Of a DNA stretch of 64,000 bases, positions 1 to 12,750 are shown in pieces. The notes beneath the pieces were generated by a model. The model saw nothing but the letters and a program-made list of their open reading frames with translations, searched no databases and had not been told where the DNA came from. The position numbers and the translations under genes are program-made. The number at the start of each line of letters is the position of its first letter. The stretch's first letter is position 1. Origin of the DNA: Miscanthus floridulus (Eukaryota > Streptophyta > Magnoliopsida > Poales > Poaceae); the NCBI RefSeq assembly GCF_019320115.1, contig NC_089593.1, positions 39,440,675-39,504,674 of the forward strand. Direction: 5' to 3'.

Positions 1-53
1 CATCACCTAGGAGTTCCATCGGGTGCTTCTGAAATGATTTCCGAGCCTTGTTT

Positions 54-69
54 GGCACAAACCGTGCAC
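54..69. other. Conserved dyad in the satellite monomer (example copy)
   Basis: GCAC (55-58) and GTGC (64-67) form a short inverted repeat around the 5-nt loop AAACC. The same motif occurs in almost every monomer of the window at the same monomer position. Its usual variant is GTGC to ATGC, a CpG transition that weakens the stem. Together with the palindromes CCTAGG and GTGCAC it gives each monomer local dyad symmetry. A structural or protein-binding role is inference only. Confidence 0.6.
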
Positions 70-136
70 CTATCTTTCATTGATATTAACACTATATCCA
101 AACGGACCGAAACGAGATTTCACTTGAGCCTCGTCA

Positions 137-1430
137 CCTAGGAGTTCTATCGGGTGCGGTCAAAATGATTTCTAAGCCTTGTTTGGAACAAACCGTGCAA
201 ATATCTTGCACTAATACTAACACTAACTCCAAATGGACCGAAACAAGATTCCACTTAATCCTCGTCATCTACGAGATCCATCGGTTGCTTCCGAAATGAT
301 TTCCGAGCCTTGTTTGGCACAAACCGTGCACCTATCTTGCACTGATACTAACACTATCTCCAAACGGACCAAACAAGATTCCACTTGAGCCTTGTCATCT
401 AGGAGTACCATTGGGTGCGTCCAAAATGATTTCTGAGCCTATAGTATGTTTAGCACAGGCCGTGCACCTATCTTGCAGTAATACAAACACTATATCTAAA
501 CGGACCGAAACGAGATTCCACTTGAGCCTCGTCACCTAGGAGTTCTATCGGGTGTGGTCAAAATGATTTCTGAGCCTTGTTTGGAACAAACCATGCACTT
601 ATCTTGCACTAATACTAATACTATCTCCAAACAGACTGAAACAAGATTCCACTTGAGCCTCATCGCCTAGGAGTTTCCATCGGGTGCTTCCAAAATGATT
701 TTCGAGCCATGTTTGGCACAAACCGTGCACCTATCTTTCATTGATACTAACACTATCTCCAAACGGACTGAAACAAGATTCCACTTGAGCCTCGTCACCT
801 AGGAGTTCCATCGGGTGCGTCCAAAACAATTTCTGAGCCTATGGTACATTAGGCACAAACCATGCACCTATCTTGCACTAAAACTAACAGTATATCCAAA
901 CAGACCGAAACGAGATTTCACTTGAGCCTCGTCACCAAGGAGTTCTATCGGGTGCGGTCAAAATGATTTCTGAGCCTTGTTTGGAACAAACCGTGCACCT
1001 ATCTTGCACTAATACTAACACTAACTCCAAACGGACCGAAACAAGATTCCACTTAAGCCTCGTCATCTACGAGATCCATCGGGTGCTTTCAAAATGATTT
1101 CTGAGCCTTGTTTGGCACAAACCATGCACCTATCTTGCACTGATACTAACACTATCTTCAAACAGACCGAAACAAGATTCCACTTGAGCCTCGTCACCTA
1201 GGAGTACCATCGGGTGCGTCCAAAATGATTTTTGATCCTATGGTACGTTTGGCACAAACTGTGCACCTATTGTGCACTAATCCTAACACTATATCCAAAC
1301 GGACCGAAACGAGATTCCACTTGAGCCTCGTCACCTAGGAGTTCTATCAGGTCGGTCAAAATGATTTTCGAGCCTTGTTTGGAACAAACCGTGCACTTAT
1401 CTTGCACTAATACTAACACTATCTCCAAAC
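137..1430. repeat. Higher-order segment, copy 1 of a pair 4672 bp apart
   Basis: The monomer series here, including the diagnostic variants GTGCAAATATC and TCTACGAGATCC, a 130-bp monomer with GACCAAACAAG, and ATAGTATGTTTAGCAC, recurs in the same order at about 4809-6102. Matching class-A starts at 1197 and 5869 confirm the constant 4672-bp offset. Confidence 0.7.
398..798. repeat. Example of the A-B-C trimeric satellite unit
   Basis: This stretch shows the basic three-monomer unit. Class A starts near 398 (137 bp, CTATAGTATGTTTAGCAC variant of the long form). Class B starts near 535 (131-132 bp, GGTCAAAATG and TTTGGAAC). Class C starts near 667 (about 132 bp, GCTTCC and TTTGGCAC with CTTTCATTGA). 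The same order repeats from about 799 (A), 936 (B), 1067 (C), 1197 (A) and 1335 (B), then breaks with a second B at about 1466. The period is about 399 bp. Class assignment was made by eye from diagnostic positions. Confidence 0.75.
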
Positions 1431-3199
1431 GGACCGAAACAAGAATTCACTTGAGCCTCGTCACCTTGGAGTTCTATCGGGTGCTGTCAAAATGATTTCC
1501 GAGCCTTGTTTGGAACAAATTGTGCACATGTCTTGCACTAATACTGACACTATCTCCAAACGGACTGAAACAAGGTTCCACTTGAGCCTCGTCATCTAGG
1601 AGTTCCATCGGGTGCTTCCAAAATGATTCCCGAGACTTGTTTGGCACAAACCGTGCACCTATCTTGCACTAATACTAACACTATCTCCAAACGGACTAAA
1701 ACAAGATTCCACTTGAGCCTCGTCACCTAGGAGTACCATCGGGTGCGTCCAAAATGATTTTTGATCCTATGGTACATTTGGCACAAACTGTGCACCTATC
1801 TTGCACTAATCCTAACACTATATCCAAACGGACCGAAACGAGATTCCACTTGAGCCTCGTCACCTAGGAGTTCTATCAGGTCGGTCAAAATGATTTTCGA
1901 GCCTTGTTTGGAACAAACCGTGCACTTATCTTGCACTAATACTAATACTATCTCCAAACGGACTGAAACAAGATTCCACTTGAGCCTCATCACCTAGGAG
2001 TTCCATCGGGTGCTTCTAAAATGATTTCCGAGCCTTGTTTGGCACAAACCGTGCACCTATCTTTCATTGATACTAACACTATCTCCAAACGGACTGAAAC
2101 AAGATTCCACTTGAGCCTCATCACCTAGGTGTTTCATCGGGTGCGTCCAAAATGATTTCTGATCCTATGGTACATTAGGCACAAACCAAGCACCTATCTT
2201 GCACTAAAACTAACACTATATCCAAATGGACCGAAACGAGATTTCACTTGAGCCTCGTCACCTAGGAGTCCTATCGGGTGCGGTCAAAATGATTTCTAAG
2301 CCTTGTTTGGAACAAACCATGCAAATATCTTGCACTAATACTAACACTAACTCCTAACAGATCGAAACAAGATTCCACTTAAGCCTCGTCATCTACGAGA
2401 TCCATCGGTTGCTTCCGAAATGATTTCCGAGCCTTGTTTGGCACAAACCGTGCACCTATCTTGCACTGATACTAACACTATCTCCAAATGGACCAAACAA
2501 GATTCCACTTAAGCCACGTCATCTAGGAGTACCATCGGGTGCGTCCAAAACGATTTCTGAGCCTATAGTACGTTTAGCACAGGCCGTGCACCTATCTTGC
2601 ACTAATACTAACACTATATCTAAACGGACCGAAACGAGATTCCACTTGAGCCTCGACACCTAGGAGTTCTATCAAGTGCGGTCAAAACAATTTCCGAGCC
2701 TAGTTTGGAACAAACCATGCACCTGCATTGCACTAATACTAACACTATCTCCAAACAGACCGAAATAAGATTCCACTTGAGCCTCGTCACCTAGGGGTAC
2801 CATCGGGTGCGTCCAAAATGATTTCTGATCCTATGGTACGTTTGGCATAAACCGTGCACCTATCTTGCACTGATACTAACACTATCTCCAAACGGACCGA
2901 AATAAGATTCCACTTGAGCCTCATCACCTAGGAGTACCATCGGGTGCGTCCAAAACGATTTCTGATCCTATGGTACGTTTGGCACAAACCGTGCACCTAT
3001 CTTGCACTGATACTAATACTATCTCCAAACGGACTGAAACAAGATTCCACTTGAGCCACGTCACCTAGGAGTACCTTCGGGTGCGTTCAAAATGATTTAT
3101 GATCCTTTGGTATGTTTGGCACAGACCGTGCACCTTTCTTGCACTAATACTAATACTATATCCAAACGGACCAAAACGCGATTCCACTTGAGCCTCATC

Positions 3200-4003
3200 A
3201 CCTAGGAGTTCTATCGGGTGCGGTCAAAATAATTTCTGAGCCTTGTTTGGAACAAACTGTGCACCTGTCTTGCACTAATACTAACACTATGTCCAAACGG
3301 ACCGAAACAAGATTCCACTTGAGCCTCGTCCCCTAAGAGTACCATCGGGTGCGTCCAAAACTATTTCTGATCCTATGGTACATTTGGCACAAACCGTGCA
3401 CCTATCTTGCACTGATACTAACACTATCTCCAAACAGACCGAAATAAGATTCCACTTGAGCCTCGTCACCTAGGAGTACCATCGGGTGCATCCAAAATGA
3501 TTTTTGATCCTATGGTACATTTGGCACAAACCGTGCACCTATCTTGCACTAAAACTAACACTATATCCAAACGGACCAAAACGAGATTCCACTTAAGCCT
3601 CGTCGCCTAGGAGTTCTATCGGGTGCGGTCAAAATGATTTCCGAACCTTGTTTGGAACAAACCATGCACTTATCTTGCACTAATACTAATACTATCTCCA
3701 AACGGACTGAAACAAGATTCCACTTGAGCCTCATCACCTAGGAGTTCCATCGGGTGCTTCTGAAATGATTTCCAAGCCTTGTTTGGCACAAACCGTGCAC
3801 CTATCTTTCATTGATATTAACACTATCTCCAAACGGACTGAAACAAGATTCCACTTGAGCCTCGTCACCTAGGAGTTCCATCGGGTGCGTCCAAAACGAT
3901 TTCTGATCCTATGGTACATTAGGCAGAAACCATGCACCTATCTTGCACTAATACTGATACTATATCCAAACAGACCGAAATAAGATTCCACTTGAGCCTT
4001 GTC
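3200..4003. repeat. 804-bp tandem duplication, unit 1 (six monomers)
   Basis: Two A-B-C trimers that repeat immediately downstream with an 804-bp offset. Shared private variants include AAAATAATTTCTGAG, CACTATGTCC, CTCGTCCCCTA and AAACTATTTCTGATCC. Boundaries are approximate. Confidence 0.75.
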
Positions 4004-4807
4004 ACCTAGGAGTTCTATCGGGTGTGGTCAAAATAATTTCTGAGCCTTGTTTGGAACAAACTGTGCACCTGTCTTGCACTAATACTAACACTATGTCCAA
4101 ACGGACCGAAACAAGATTCCACTTGAGCCTCGTCCCCTAGGAGTACCATCAGGTGCGTCCAAAACTATTTCTGATCCTATGGTACATTTGGCACAAACCG
4201 TGCACCTATCTTGCACTGATACTAACACTATCTCCAAACAGACCGAAATAAGATTCCACTTGAGCCTCGTCACCTAGGAGTACCATCGGGTGCATCCAAA
4301 ATGATTTTTGATCCTATGGTACATTTGGCACAAACCGTGCACCTATCTTGCACTAAAACTAAAACTATATCCAAACGGACCAAAACGAGATTCCACTTGA
4401 GCCTCGTCGCCTAGGAGTTCTATCGGGTGCGGTCAAAATGATTTCCGAACCTTGTTTGGAACAAACCATGCACTTATCTTGCACTAATACTAATACTATC
4501 TCCAAACGGACTGAAACAAGATTCCACTTGAGCCTCATCACCTAGGAGTTCCATCGGGTGCTTCTGAAATGATTTCCAAGCCTTGTTTGGCACAAACCAT
4601 GCACCTATCTTTCATTGATATTAACACTATCTCCAAACGGACTGAAACAAGATTCCACTTGAGCCTCATCACCTAAGAGTTCCATCGGGTGCGTCCAAAA
4701 TGATTTCTGATCCTATGGTACATTAGGCACAAACCAAGCACCTATCTTGCACTAAAACTAACACTATATCCAAACGGACCGAAACGAGATTTCACTTGAG
4801 CCTCGTC
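4004..4807. repeat. 804-bp tandem duplication, unit 2
   Basis: Second copy of 3200-4003 with the same private variants. The similarity breaks near 4700, where AGGCAGAAACCATG of unit 1 is replaced by AGGCACAAACCAAG. Boundaries are approximate. Confidence 0.7.
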
Positions 4808-4808
4808 A

Positions 4809-6102
4809 CCTAGGAGTTCTATCGGGTGCGGTCAAAATGATTTCTAAGCCTTGTTTGGAATAAACCGTGCAAATATCTTGCACTAATACTAACACTAACT
4901 CCAAATGGACCGAAACAAGATTCCACTTAATCCTCGTCATCTACGAGATCCATCGGTTGCTTCCGAAATGATTTCCGAGCCTTGTTTGGCACAAACCGTG
5001 CACCTATCTTGCACTGATACTAACACTATCTCCAAACGGACCAAACAAGATTCCACTTGAGCCTTGTCATCTAGGAGTACCATCGGGTGCGTCCAAAATG
5101 ATTTCTGAGCCTATAGTATGTTTAGCACGGGCCGTGCACCTATCTTGTAGTAATACAAACACTATATCTAAACGGACCAAAACGAGATTCCACTTGAGCC
5201 TCGTCACCTAGGAGTTCTATCGGGTGCGGTCAAAATGATTTCTGAGCCTTGTTTGGAACAAACCATGCACTTATCTTGCACTAATACTAATACTATCTCC
5301 AAACAGACTGAAACAAGATTCCACTTGAGCCTCATTGCCTAGGAGTTTCCATCGGGTGCTTCCAAAATGATTTTCGAGCCATGTTTGGCACAAACCGTGC
5401 ACCTATCTTTCATTGATACTAACACTATCTCCAAACGGACTGAAACAAGATTCCACTTGAGCCTCGTCACCTAGGAGTTCCATCGGGTGCGTCCAAAACA
5501 ATTTCTGAGCCTATGGTACATTAGGCACAAACCATGCACCTATCTTGCACTAAAACTAACAGTATATCCAAACGGACCGAAACGAGATTTCACTTGAGCC
5601 TCGTCACCAAGGAGTTCTATCGGGTGCGGTCAAAATGATTTCTGAGCCTTGTTTGGAACAAACCGTGCACCTATCTTGCACTAATACTAACACTAACTCC
5701 AAACGGACCGAAACAAGATTCCACTTAAGCCTCGTCATCTACGAGATCCATCGGGTGCTTTCAAAATGATTTCCGAGCCTTGTTTGGCACAAACTGTGCA
5801 CCTATCTTGCACTGATACTAACACTATCTTCAAATGGACCGAAACAAGATTCCACTTGAGCCTCGTCACCTAGGAGTACCATCGGGTGCGTCCAAAATGA
5901 TTTTTGATCCTATGGTACGTTTGGCACAAACTGTGCACCTACTGTGCACTAATCCTAACACTATATCCAAACAGACCAAAACGAGATTCCACTTGAGCCT
6001 CGTCACCTAGGAGTTCTATCAGGTCGGTCAAAATGATTTTCGAGCCTTGTTTGGAACAAACCGTGCACTTATCTTGCACTAATACTAATACTATCTCCAA
6101 AC
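4809..6102. repeat. Higher-order segment, copy 2 of a pair 4672 bp apart
   Basis: Paralogue of about 137-1430 with the same series of variant monomers. Scattered single-base differences, mostly CpG-type transitions, separate the two copies. A further related copy of the same series begins at about 7600. Confidence 0.7.
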
Positions 6103-8269
6103 GGACTGAAACAAGATTCCACTTGAGCCTCATCACCTAGGAGTTCCATCGGGTGCTTCTAAAATGATTTCCGAGCCTTGTTTGGCATAAACCGTGCACC
6201 TATCTTTCATTGACACTAACACTATCTCCAAACGGACTGAAACAAGATTCCACTTGAGCCTCATCACCTAGGAGTTCCATCGGGTGCGTCCAAAACGATT
6301 TCTGATCCTATGGTACGTTAGGCACAAACCATGCACCTATCTTGCACTAAAACTAACACTATATCCAAACAGACCAAAACAAGATTTCACTTGAGCCTCG
6401 TTACCCAGGAGTTCTATCGGGTGCGGTCAAAATGATTTCCCAGCCTTGTTTGGAACAAACCGTGCACCTGTCTTGCACTAATACTAACACTATCTCCAAA
6501 CGGACCGAAACAAGATTCCACTTGAGCCTTGTCACCTAGGAGTACCATCAGGTGCATCCAAAACGATTTGTGATCCTATGGTACGTTTGGCACAAACCGA
6601 GCACCTATCTTGCACTGATACTAACACTATCTCCAAACGGACCGAAACAAGATTCCACTTGAGCCTCGTCACCTAGGAGTACCATCGGGTGCGTCCAAAA
6701 TGATTTCTGATCCTATGGTACGTTTGGCACAAACTGTGCACCTATATTGCACTGATACTAACACTATCTCCAAACGGACCGAAACAAGAATTCACTTGAG
6801 CCTCGTCACCTTGGAGTTCTATCGGGTGCTGTCAAAATGATTTCCAAGCCTTGTTTGGAACAAATTGTGCACCTGTCTTGCACTAATACTGACACTATCT
6901 CCAAACGGACAGAAACAAGGTTCCACTTGAGCCTCGTCATCTAGGAGTTCCATCGGGTGCTTCCAAAATGATTCCCGAGACTTGTTTGGCACAAACCGTG
7001 CACCTATCTTGCACTAATACTAACACTATCTCCAAACGGACTAAAACAAGATTCCACTTGAGCCTCGTCACCTAAGAGTACCATCGGGTGCGTCCAAAAT
7101 GATTTTTGATCCTATGGTACATTTGGCACAAACTGTGCACCTATCTTGCACTAATCCTAACACTATATCCAAACGGACCGAAACGAGATTCCACTTGAGC
7201 CTCATCACCAAGGAGTTCTATCAGGTCGGTCAAAATGATTTTCGAGCCTTGTTTGGAACAAACCATGCACTTATCTTGCACTAATACTAATACTATCTCC
7301 AAACGGACCGAAACAAGATTCCACTTGAGCCTCATCACCTAGGAGTTCCATCGGGTGCTTCTGAAATGATTTCCGAGCCTTGTTTGGCACAAACCGTGCA
7401 CCTATCTTTCATTGATACTAACACTATCTCCAAACGGACTGAAACAAGATTCCACTTGAGCCTCATCACCTAGGAGTTCCATCGGGTGCGTCCAAAATGA
7501 TTTCTGATCCTATGGTACATTAGGCACAAACCAAGCACCTATCTTGCACTAAAACTAACACTATATCCAAACGGACCGAAACGAGATTTCACTTGAGCCT
7601 CGTCACCTAGGAGTTCTATCGGGTGCAGTCAAAATGATTTCTAAGCCTATTTTGGAACAAACCGTGCAAATATCTTGCACTAATACTAACACTAACTCCA
7701 AATGGACCGAAACAAGATTCCACTTAATCCTCGTCATCTATGAGATCCATCGGTTGCTTCCGAAATGATTTCCGAGCCTTGTTTGGCACAAACCTTGCAC
7801 CTATCTTGCACTGATACTAACACTATCTCCAAACGGACCAAACAAGATTCCACTTGAGCGTCGTCATCTAGGAGTACCATCGGGTGCGTCCAAAATGATT
7901 TTTGAGACTATAGTACGTTTAGCACAGGCCGTGCACCTATCTTGTAGTAATACAAACACTATATCTAAATGGACCGAAACGAGATTCCACTTGAGCCTCA
8001 TCACCTAGGAGTTCTATCGGGTGCGGTCAAAATGATTTCTGAGCCTTGTTTGGAACAAACCATGCACTTATCTTGCACTAATACTAATACTATCTCCAAA
8101 TAGACTGAAACAAGATTCCACTTGAGCCTCATCGCCTAGGAGTTCCATCGGGTGCTTCAAAAAAAAATTTCGAGCCATGTTTGGCACAAACCGTGCACCT
8201 ATCTTTCATTGATACGAACACTATCTCCAAACGGGCTGAAACAAGATTCCACTTGAGCCTCGTCACCTA

Positions 8270-9608
8270 GGAGTTCCATCGGGTGCGTCCAAAACGATTT
8301 CTGAGCCTATGGTACATTAGGCACAAACCATACACCTATCTTGCACTAAAACTAATAGTATATCCAAACGGACCGAAACAAGATTTCACTTGAGCCTCGT
8401 CACCAAGGAGTTCTATCAGGTGCGGTCAAAATGATTTTTGAGCCTTGTTTGGAACAAACCGTGCACCTATCTTGCACTAATACTAACACTAACTCCAAAC
8501 GGAATGAAACAAGATTCCACTTAAGCCTCGTCATCTACGAGATCCATCGGGTGCTTTCAAAATGATTTCCGAGCCTTGTTTGGCACAAACCGTGCACCTA
8601 TCTTGCACTAATACTAACACTATCTCCAAACGGACCAAAACAAGATTCCACTTGAGCCTCGTCACCTAGGAGTACCATAGAGTGCATCCAAAACAATTTC
8701 TGAGCCTATGGTACGTTTGGCACAGGCCGTGCACCTATCTTGCACTAATACTAACACTATATCTAAATGGACTGAAACGAGATTCCACTTGAGCCTCGTC
8801 ACCTAGGAGTTCTATCGGGTGCGATCAAAATGATTTCCGAGCCTTTTTGGAACAAACCGTGCACCTATCTTACACTAATACTAACACTATCTCCAAACGG
8901 ACCGAAATAAGATTCCACTTGAGCCTCATCACCTAAGAGTTCCATCGGGTGCTTCTGAAATGATTTTTGAGTCTTGTTTGGCACAAACCATGCACCTATC
9001 TTGCACTGATACTAACACTATCTCCAAACGGACCGAAACAAGATACCACTTGAGCCTCGTCACCTAGGAGTACCATCAGGTGCGTCCAAAATGATTTCTA
9101 ATCCTATGGTACGTTTGGCACAAACCGTGCACCTATCTTGCACTGATACTAACACTATCTCCAAACGGACCGAAACAAGATTCCACTTGAGCCTCGTCAC
9201 CAAGGAGTACCATCGAGTGCATCCAAAACGATTTCTGAGCCTATGGTACATTTGGCACAGACCATGCACCTATCTTGCACTAATACTAACACTATATCCA
9301 AACGGACCGAAACGAGATTCCACTTGAGCCTCGTCACCTAGGAGTTCTATCGAGTGCAGTCAAAATGATTTCCGAGCCTTGTTTGGAACAAACCGTGCAC
9401 CTGTCTTGCACTAATACTAACACTATCTCCAAACGGACTGAAACAAGATTCCACTTGAGCCTCGTCACCTAGGAGTACCATCGGGTGCGTCCAAAATGAT
9501 TTCTGATCCTATGGTATGTTTGGCACAAACCGTGCACCTATCTTGCACTAATCCTAACACTATATCCAAACGGACCGAAATGAGATTCCACTTGAGCCTC
9601 GTCACCTA
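8270..9608. repeat. 1339-bp tandem duplication, unit 1 (ten monomers)
   Basis: This unit is repeated at 9609-10947 with only about two differences found by eye (GACCGAAACG against GACCAAAACG, and AAACCGTGCACCTG against AAACCATGCACCTG), both transitions. It carries the unusual GAGCCTTTTTGGAAC monomer and GGTACGTTTGGCACAGG. Confidence 0.85.
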
Positions 9609-10947
9609 GGAGTTCCATCGGGTGCGTCCAAAACGATTTCTGAGCCTATGGTACATTAGGCACAAACCATACACCTATCTTGCACTAAAACTAATAGTAT
9701 ATCCAAACGGACCGAAACAAGATTTCACTTGAGCCTCGTCACCAAGGAGTTCTATCAGGTGCGGTCAAAATGATTTTTGAGCCTTGTTTGGAACAAACCG
9801 TGCACCTATCTTGCACTAATACTAACACTAACTCCAAACGGAATGAAACAAGATTCCACTTAAGCCTCGTCATCTACGAGATCCATCGGGTGCTTTCAAA
9901 ATGATTTCCGAGCCTTGTTTGGCACAAACCGTGCACCTATCTTGCACTAATACTAACACTATCTCCAAACGGACCAAAACAAGATTCCACTTGAGCCTCG
10001 TCACCTAGGAGTACCATAGAGTGCATCCAAAACAATTTCTGAGCCTATGGTACGTTTGGCACAGGCCGTGCACCTATCTTGCACTAATACTAACACTATA
10101 TCTAAATGGACTGAAACGAGATTCCACTTGAGCCTCGTCACCTAGGAGTTCTATCGGGTGCGATCAAAATGATTTCCGAGCCTTTTTGGAACAAACCGTG
10201 CACCTATCTTACACTAATACTAACACTATCTCCAAACGGACCGAAATAAGATTCCACTTGAGCCTCATCACCTAAGAGTTCCATCGGGTGCTTCTGAAAT
10301 GATTTTTGAGTCTTGTTTGGCACAAACCATGCACCTATCTTGCACTGATACTAACACTATCTCCAAACGGACCGAAACAAGATACCACTTGAGCCTCGTC
10401 ACCTAGGAGTACCATCAGGTGCGTCCAAAATGATTTCTAATCCTATGGTACGTTTGGCACAAACCGTGCACCTATCTTGCACTGATACTAACACTATCTC
10501 CAAACGGACCGAAACAAGATTCCACTTGAGCCTCGTCACCAAGGAGTACCATCGAGTGCATCCAAAACGATTTCTGAGCCTATGGTACATTTGGCACAGA
10601 CCATGCACCTATCTTGCACTAATACTAACACTATATCCAAACGGACCAAAACGAGATTCCACTTGAGCCTCGTCACCTAGGAGTTCTATCGAGTGCAGTC
10701 AAAATGATTTCCGAGCCTTGTTTGGAACAAACCATGCACCTGTCTTGCACTAATACTAACACTATCTCCAAACGGACTGAAACAAGATTCCACTTGAGCC
10801 TCGTCACCTAGGAGTACCATCGGGTGCGTCCAAAATGATTTCTGATCCTATGGTATGTTTGGCACAAACCGTGCACCTATCTTGCACTAATCCTAACACT
10901 ATATCCAAACGGACCGAAATGAGATTCCACTTGAGCCTCGTCACCTA
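9609..10947. repeat. 1339-bp tandem duplication, unit 2
   Basis: Nearly identical second copy of 8270-9608. After 10948 the sequence continues as a different monomer series (GAGTTCTATCGAGTCGG), so there is no third copy. Confidence 0.85.
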
Positions 10948-10948
10948 G

Positions 10949-12750
10949 GAGTTCTATCGAGTCGGTCAAAATGATTTCCAAGCCTTGTTTGGAATAAACC
11001 GTGCACTTATCTTGCACTAATACTAATACTATCTCCAAACGGACAGAAACAAGATTCCATTTGAGCCTCGTCGCCTAGGAGTTCCATCGGGTGCTTCCGA
11101 AATGATTTCCGAGCCTTGTTTGGCACAAACCGTGCACCTATCTTTCATTGATACTAACACTATCTCCAAACGGACTGAAACAAGATTCCACTTGAGCCTC
11201 GTCACCAAGGAGTTCCATCGGGTGCGTCCAAAACGATTTCTGAGCCTATGGTACATTAGGCACAAACCATGCACCTATCTTGCACTAAAACTAACACTAT
11301 ATCCAAACGGACCGAAACGAGATTTCACTTGAGCCTTGTCACCAAGGAGTTCTATCGGGTGCGGTCAAAATGATTTCCGAGCCTTGTTTGGAACAAACCA
11401 TGCACCTATCTTGCACTAATACTAACACTAACTCCAAATGGACCGAAACAAGATTCCACTTAAGCCTCGTCATCTAGAGATCCATCGGGTGCTTTCGAAA
11501 TGATTTCCGAGCCTTGTTTGGCACAAACCATGCACCTATCTTGCACTGATACTAACACTATCTTCAAACAGACCGAAACAAGATTCCACTTGAGCCTCGT
11601 CATCTAGGAGTTCCATCGGGTGCTTCCAAAATGATTTTCGAAACTTGTTTGGCACAAATCGTGCACCTATCTTGCACTGATACTAACACTATCTCCAAAC
11701 GGACCGAAACAAGATTCCACTTGAGCCTCGTCACCTAGGAGTACCATCGAGTGCATCCAAAACAATTTCTGAGCCTATGGTACATTTGGCACAGGCCATG
11801 CATCTATCTTGCACAAATACTAACACTATATCTAAATGGACCGAAACGAGATTCCACTTGAGCCTCGTCACCTAGGAGTTCTATTGGGTGCGATCAAAAT
11901 GATTTCTGAGCCTTGTTTGGAACAAACCGTGCACCTATCTTACACTAATACTAACACTATCTCCAAACGGACTGAAATAAGATTCCACTTGAGCCTCATC
12001 ACCTAAGAGTTCCATCGGGTGCTTCTGAAATGATTTTTGAGTCTTGTTTGGCACAAACCGTGCACCTATCTTGCACTGATACTAACACTATCTCCAAATG
12101 GACCGAAACAAGATTCCACTTGAGCCTCGTCACCTAGGAGTACCATCGGGTGCATCCAAAATGATTTCTGATCCTATGGTACGTTTGGCACAAACCGTGC
12201 ACTGATACTAACACTATCTCCAAACGGACCGAAACAAGATTCCACTTGAGCGTCGTCACCTAGGAGTACCATCGAGTGCATCCAAAACGATTTCTGAGCC
12301 TATGGTACTTTTGGCACAGACCGTGCACCTATCTTGCACTAACACTAACACTATATCCAAACGGACCGAAACGAGATTCCACTTGAGCCTCGTCACCTAG
12401 GAGTTCTATCGGGTGCGGTCAAAATGATTTCCGAGCCTTGTTTGGAACAAACCGTGCACCTGTCTTGCACTAATACTAACACTATCTCCAAACGGACTGA
12501 AACAAGATTCCACTTGAGCCTCGTCACCTAGGAGTACCATCGGGTGTGTTCAAAATGATTTCTGATCCTATGGTACGTTTGGCACAAACCGTGCACCTAT
12601 CTTGCACTAATCCTAACACTATATCCAAACGGACCGAAACGAGATTCCACTTGAGCCTCGTCACCTAGGAGTTCTATCGGGTGCGGTCAAAATGATTTCT
12701 GAGCCTTGTTTGGAACAAACCATGCACTTATCTTGCACTATTACTAATAC
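10949..12750. repeat. Higher-order segment paralogous to 15037-16838 (offset 4088)
   Basis: Diagnostic variants keep a constant spacing of 4088 bp between the two copies: the CAGGCCATGCATCT monomer, the 11-bp-deleted GTGCACTGATAC monomer (12197 and 16285) and GTGTGTTCAAAATG (12544 and 16632). Boundaries are approximate. Confidence 0.7.
12190..12212. other. 11-bp deletion between TGCAC repeats (marker variant)
   Basis: CCGTGCACTGATAC replaces the normal form in which CTATCTTGCAC follows GTGCAC. The deleted segment lies between two TGCAC direct repeats. The same form is seen near 16285, 23350, 34983, 43968, 48889, 54748 and 62816, always in a class A monomer followed by GAGCGTCGTC or its relatives. 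Confidence 0.75.

Noticed and set aside
1..300. CENP-B box in the satellite monomer
   Set aside because: I looked for TTCG followed at the right spacing by A and CGGG; the monomer has TCGGG but no correctly spaced TTCG.
1796..7338. Recurrent 60-81 codon frames on both strands (for example 1796-1993, 5939-6136 and 7141-7338)
   Set aside because: They are repeats of the same satellite-derived peptide, present wherever the monomer series lacks a stop. They lack promoter or gene context.
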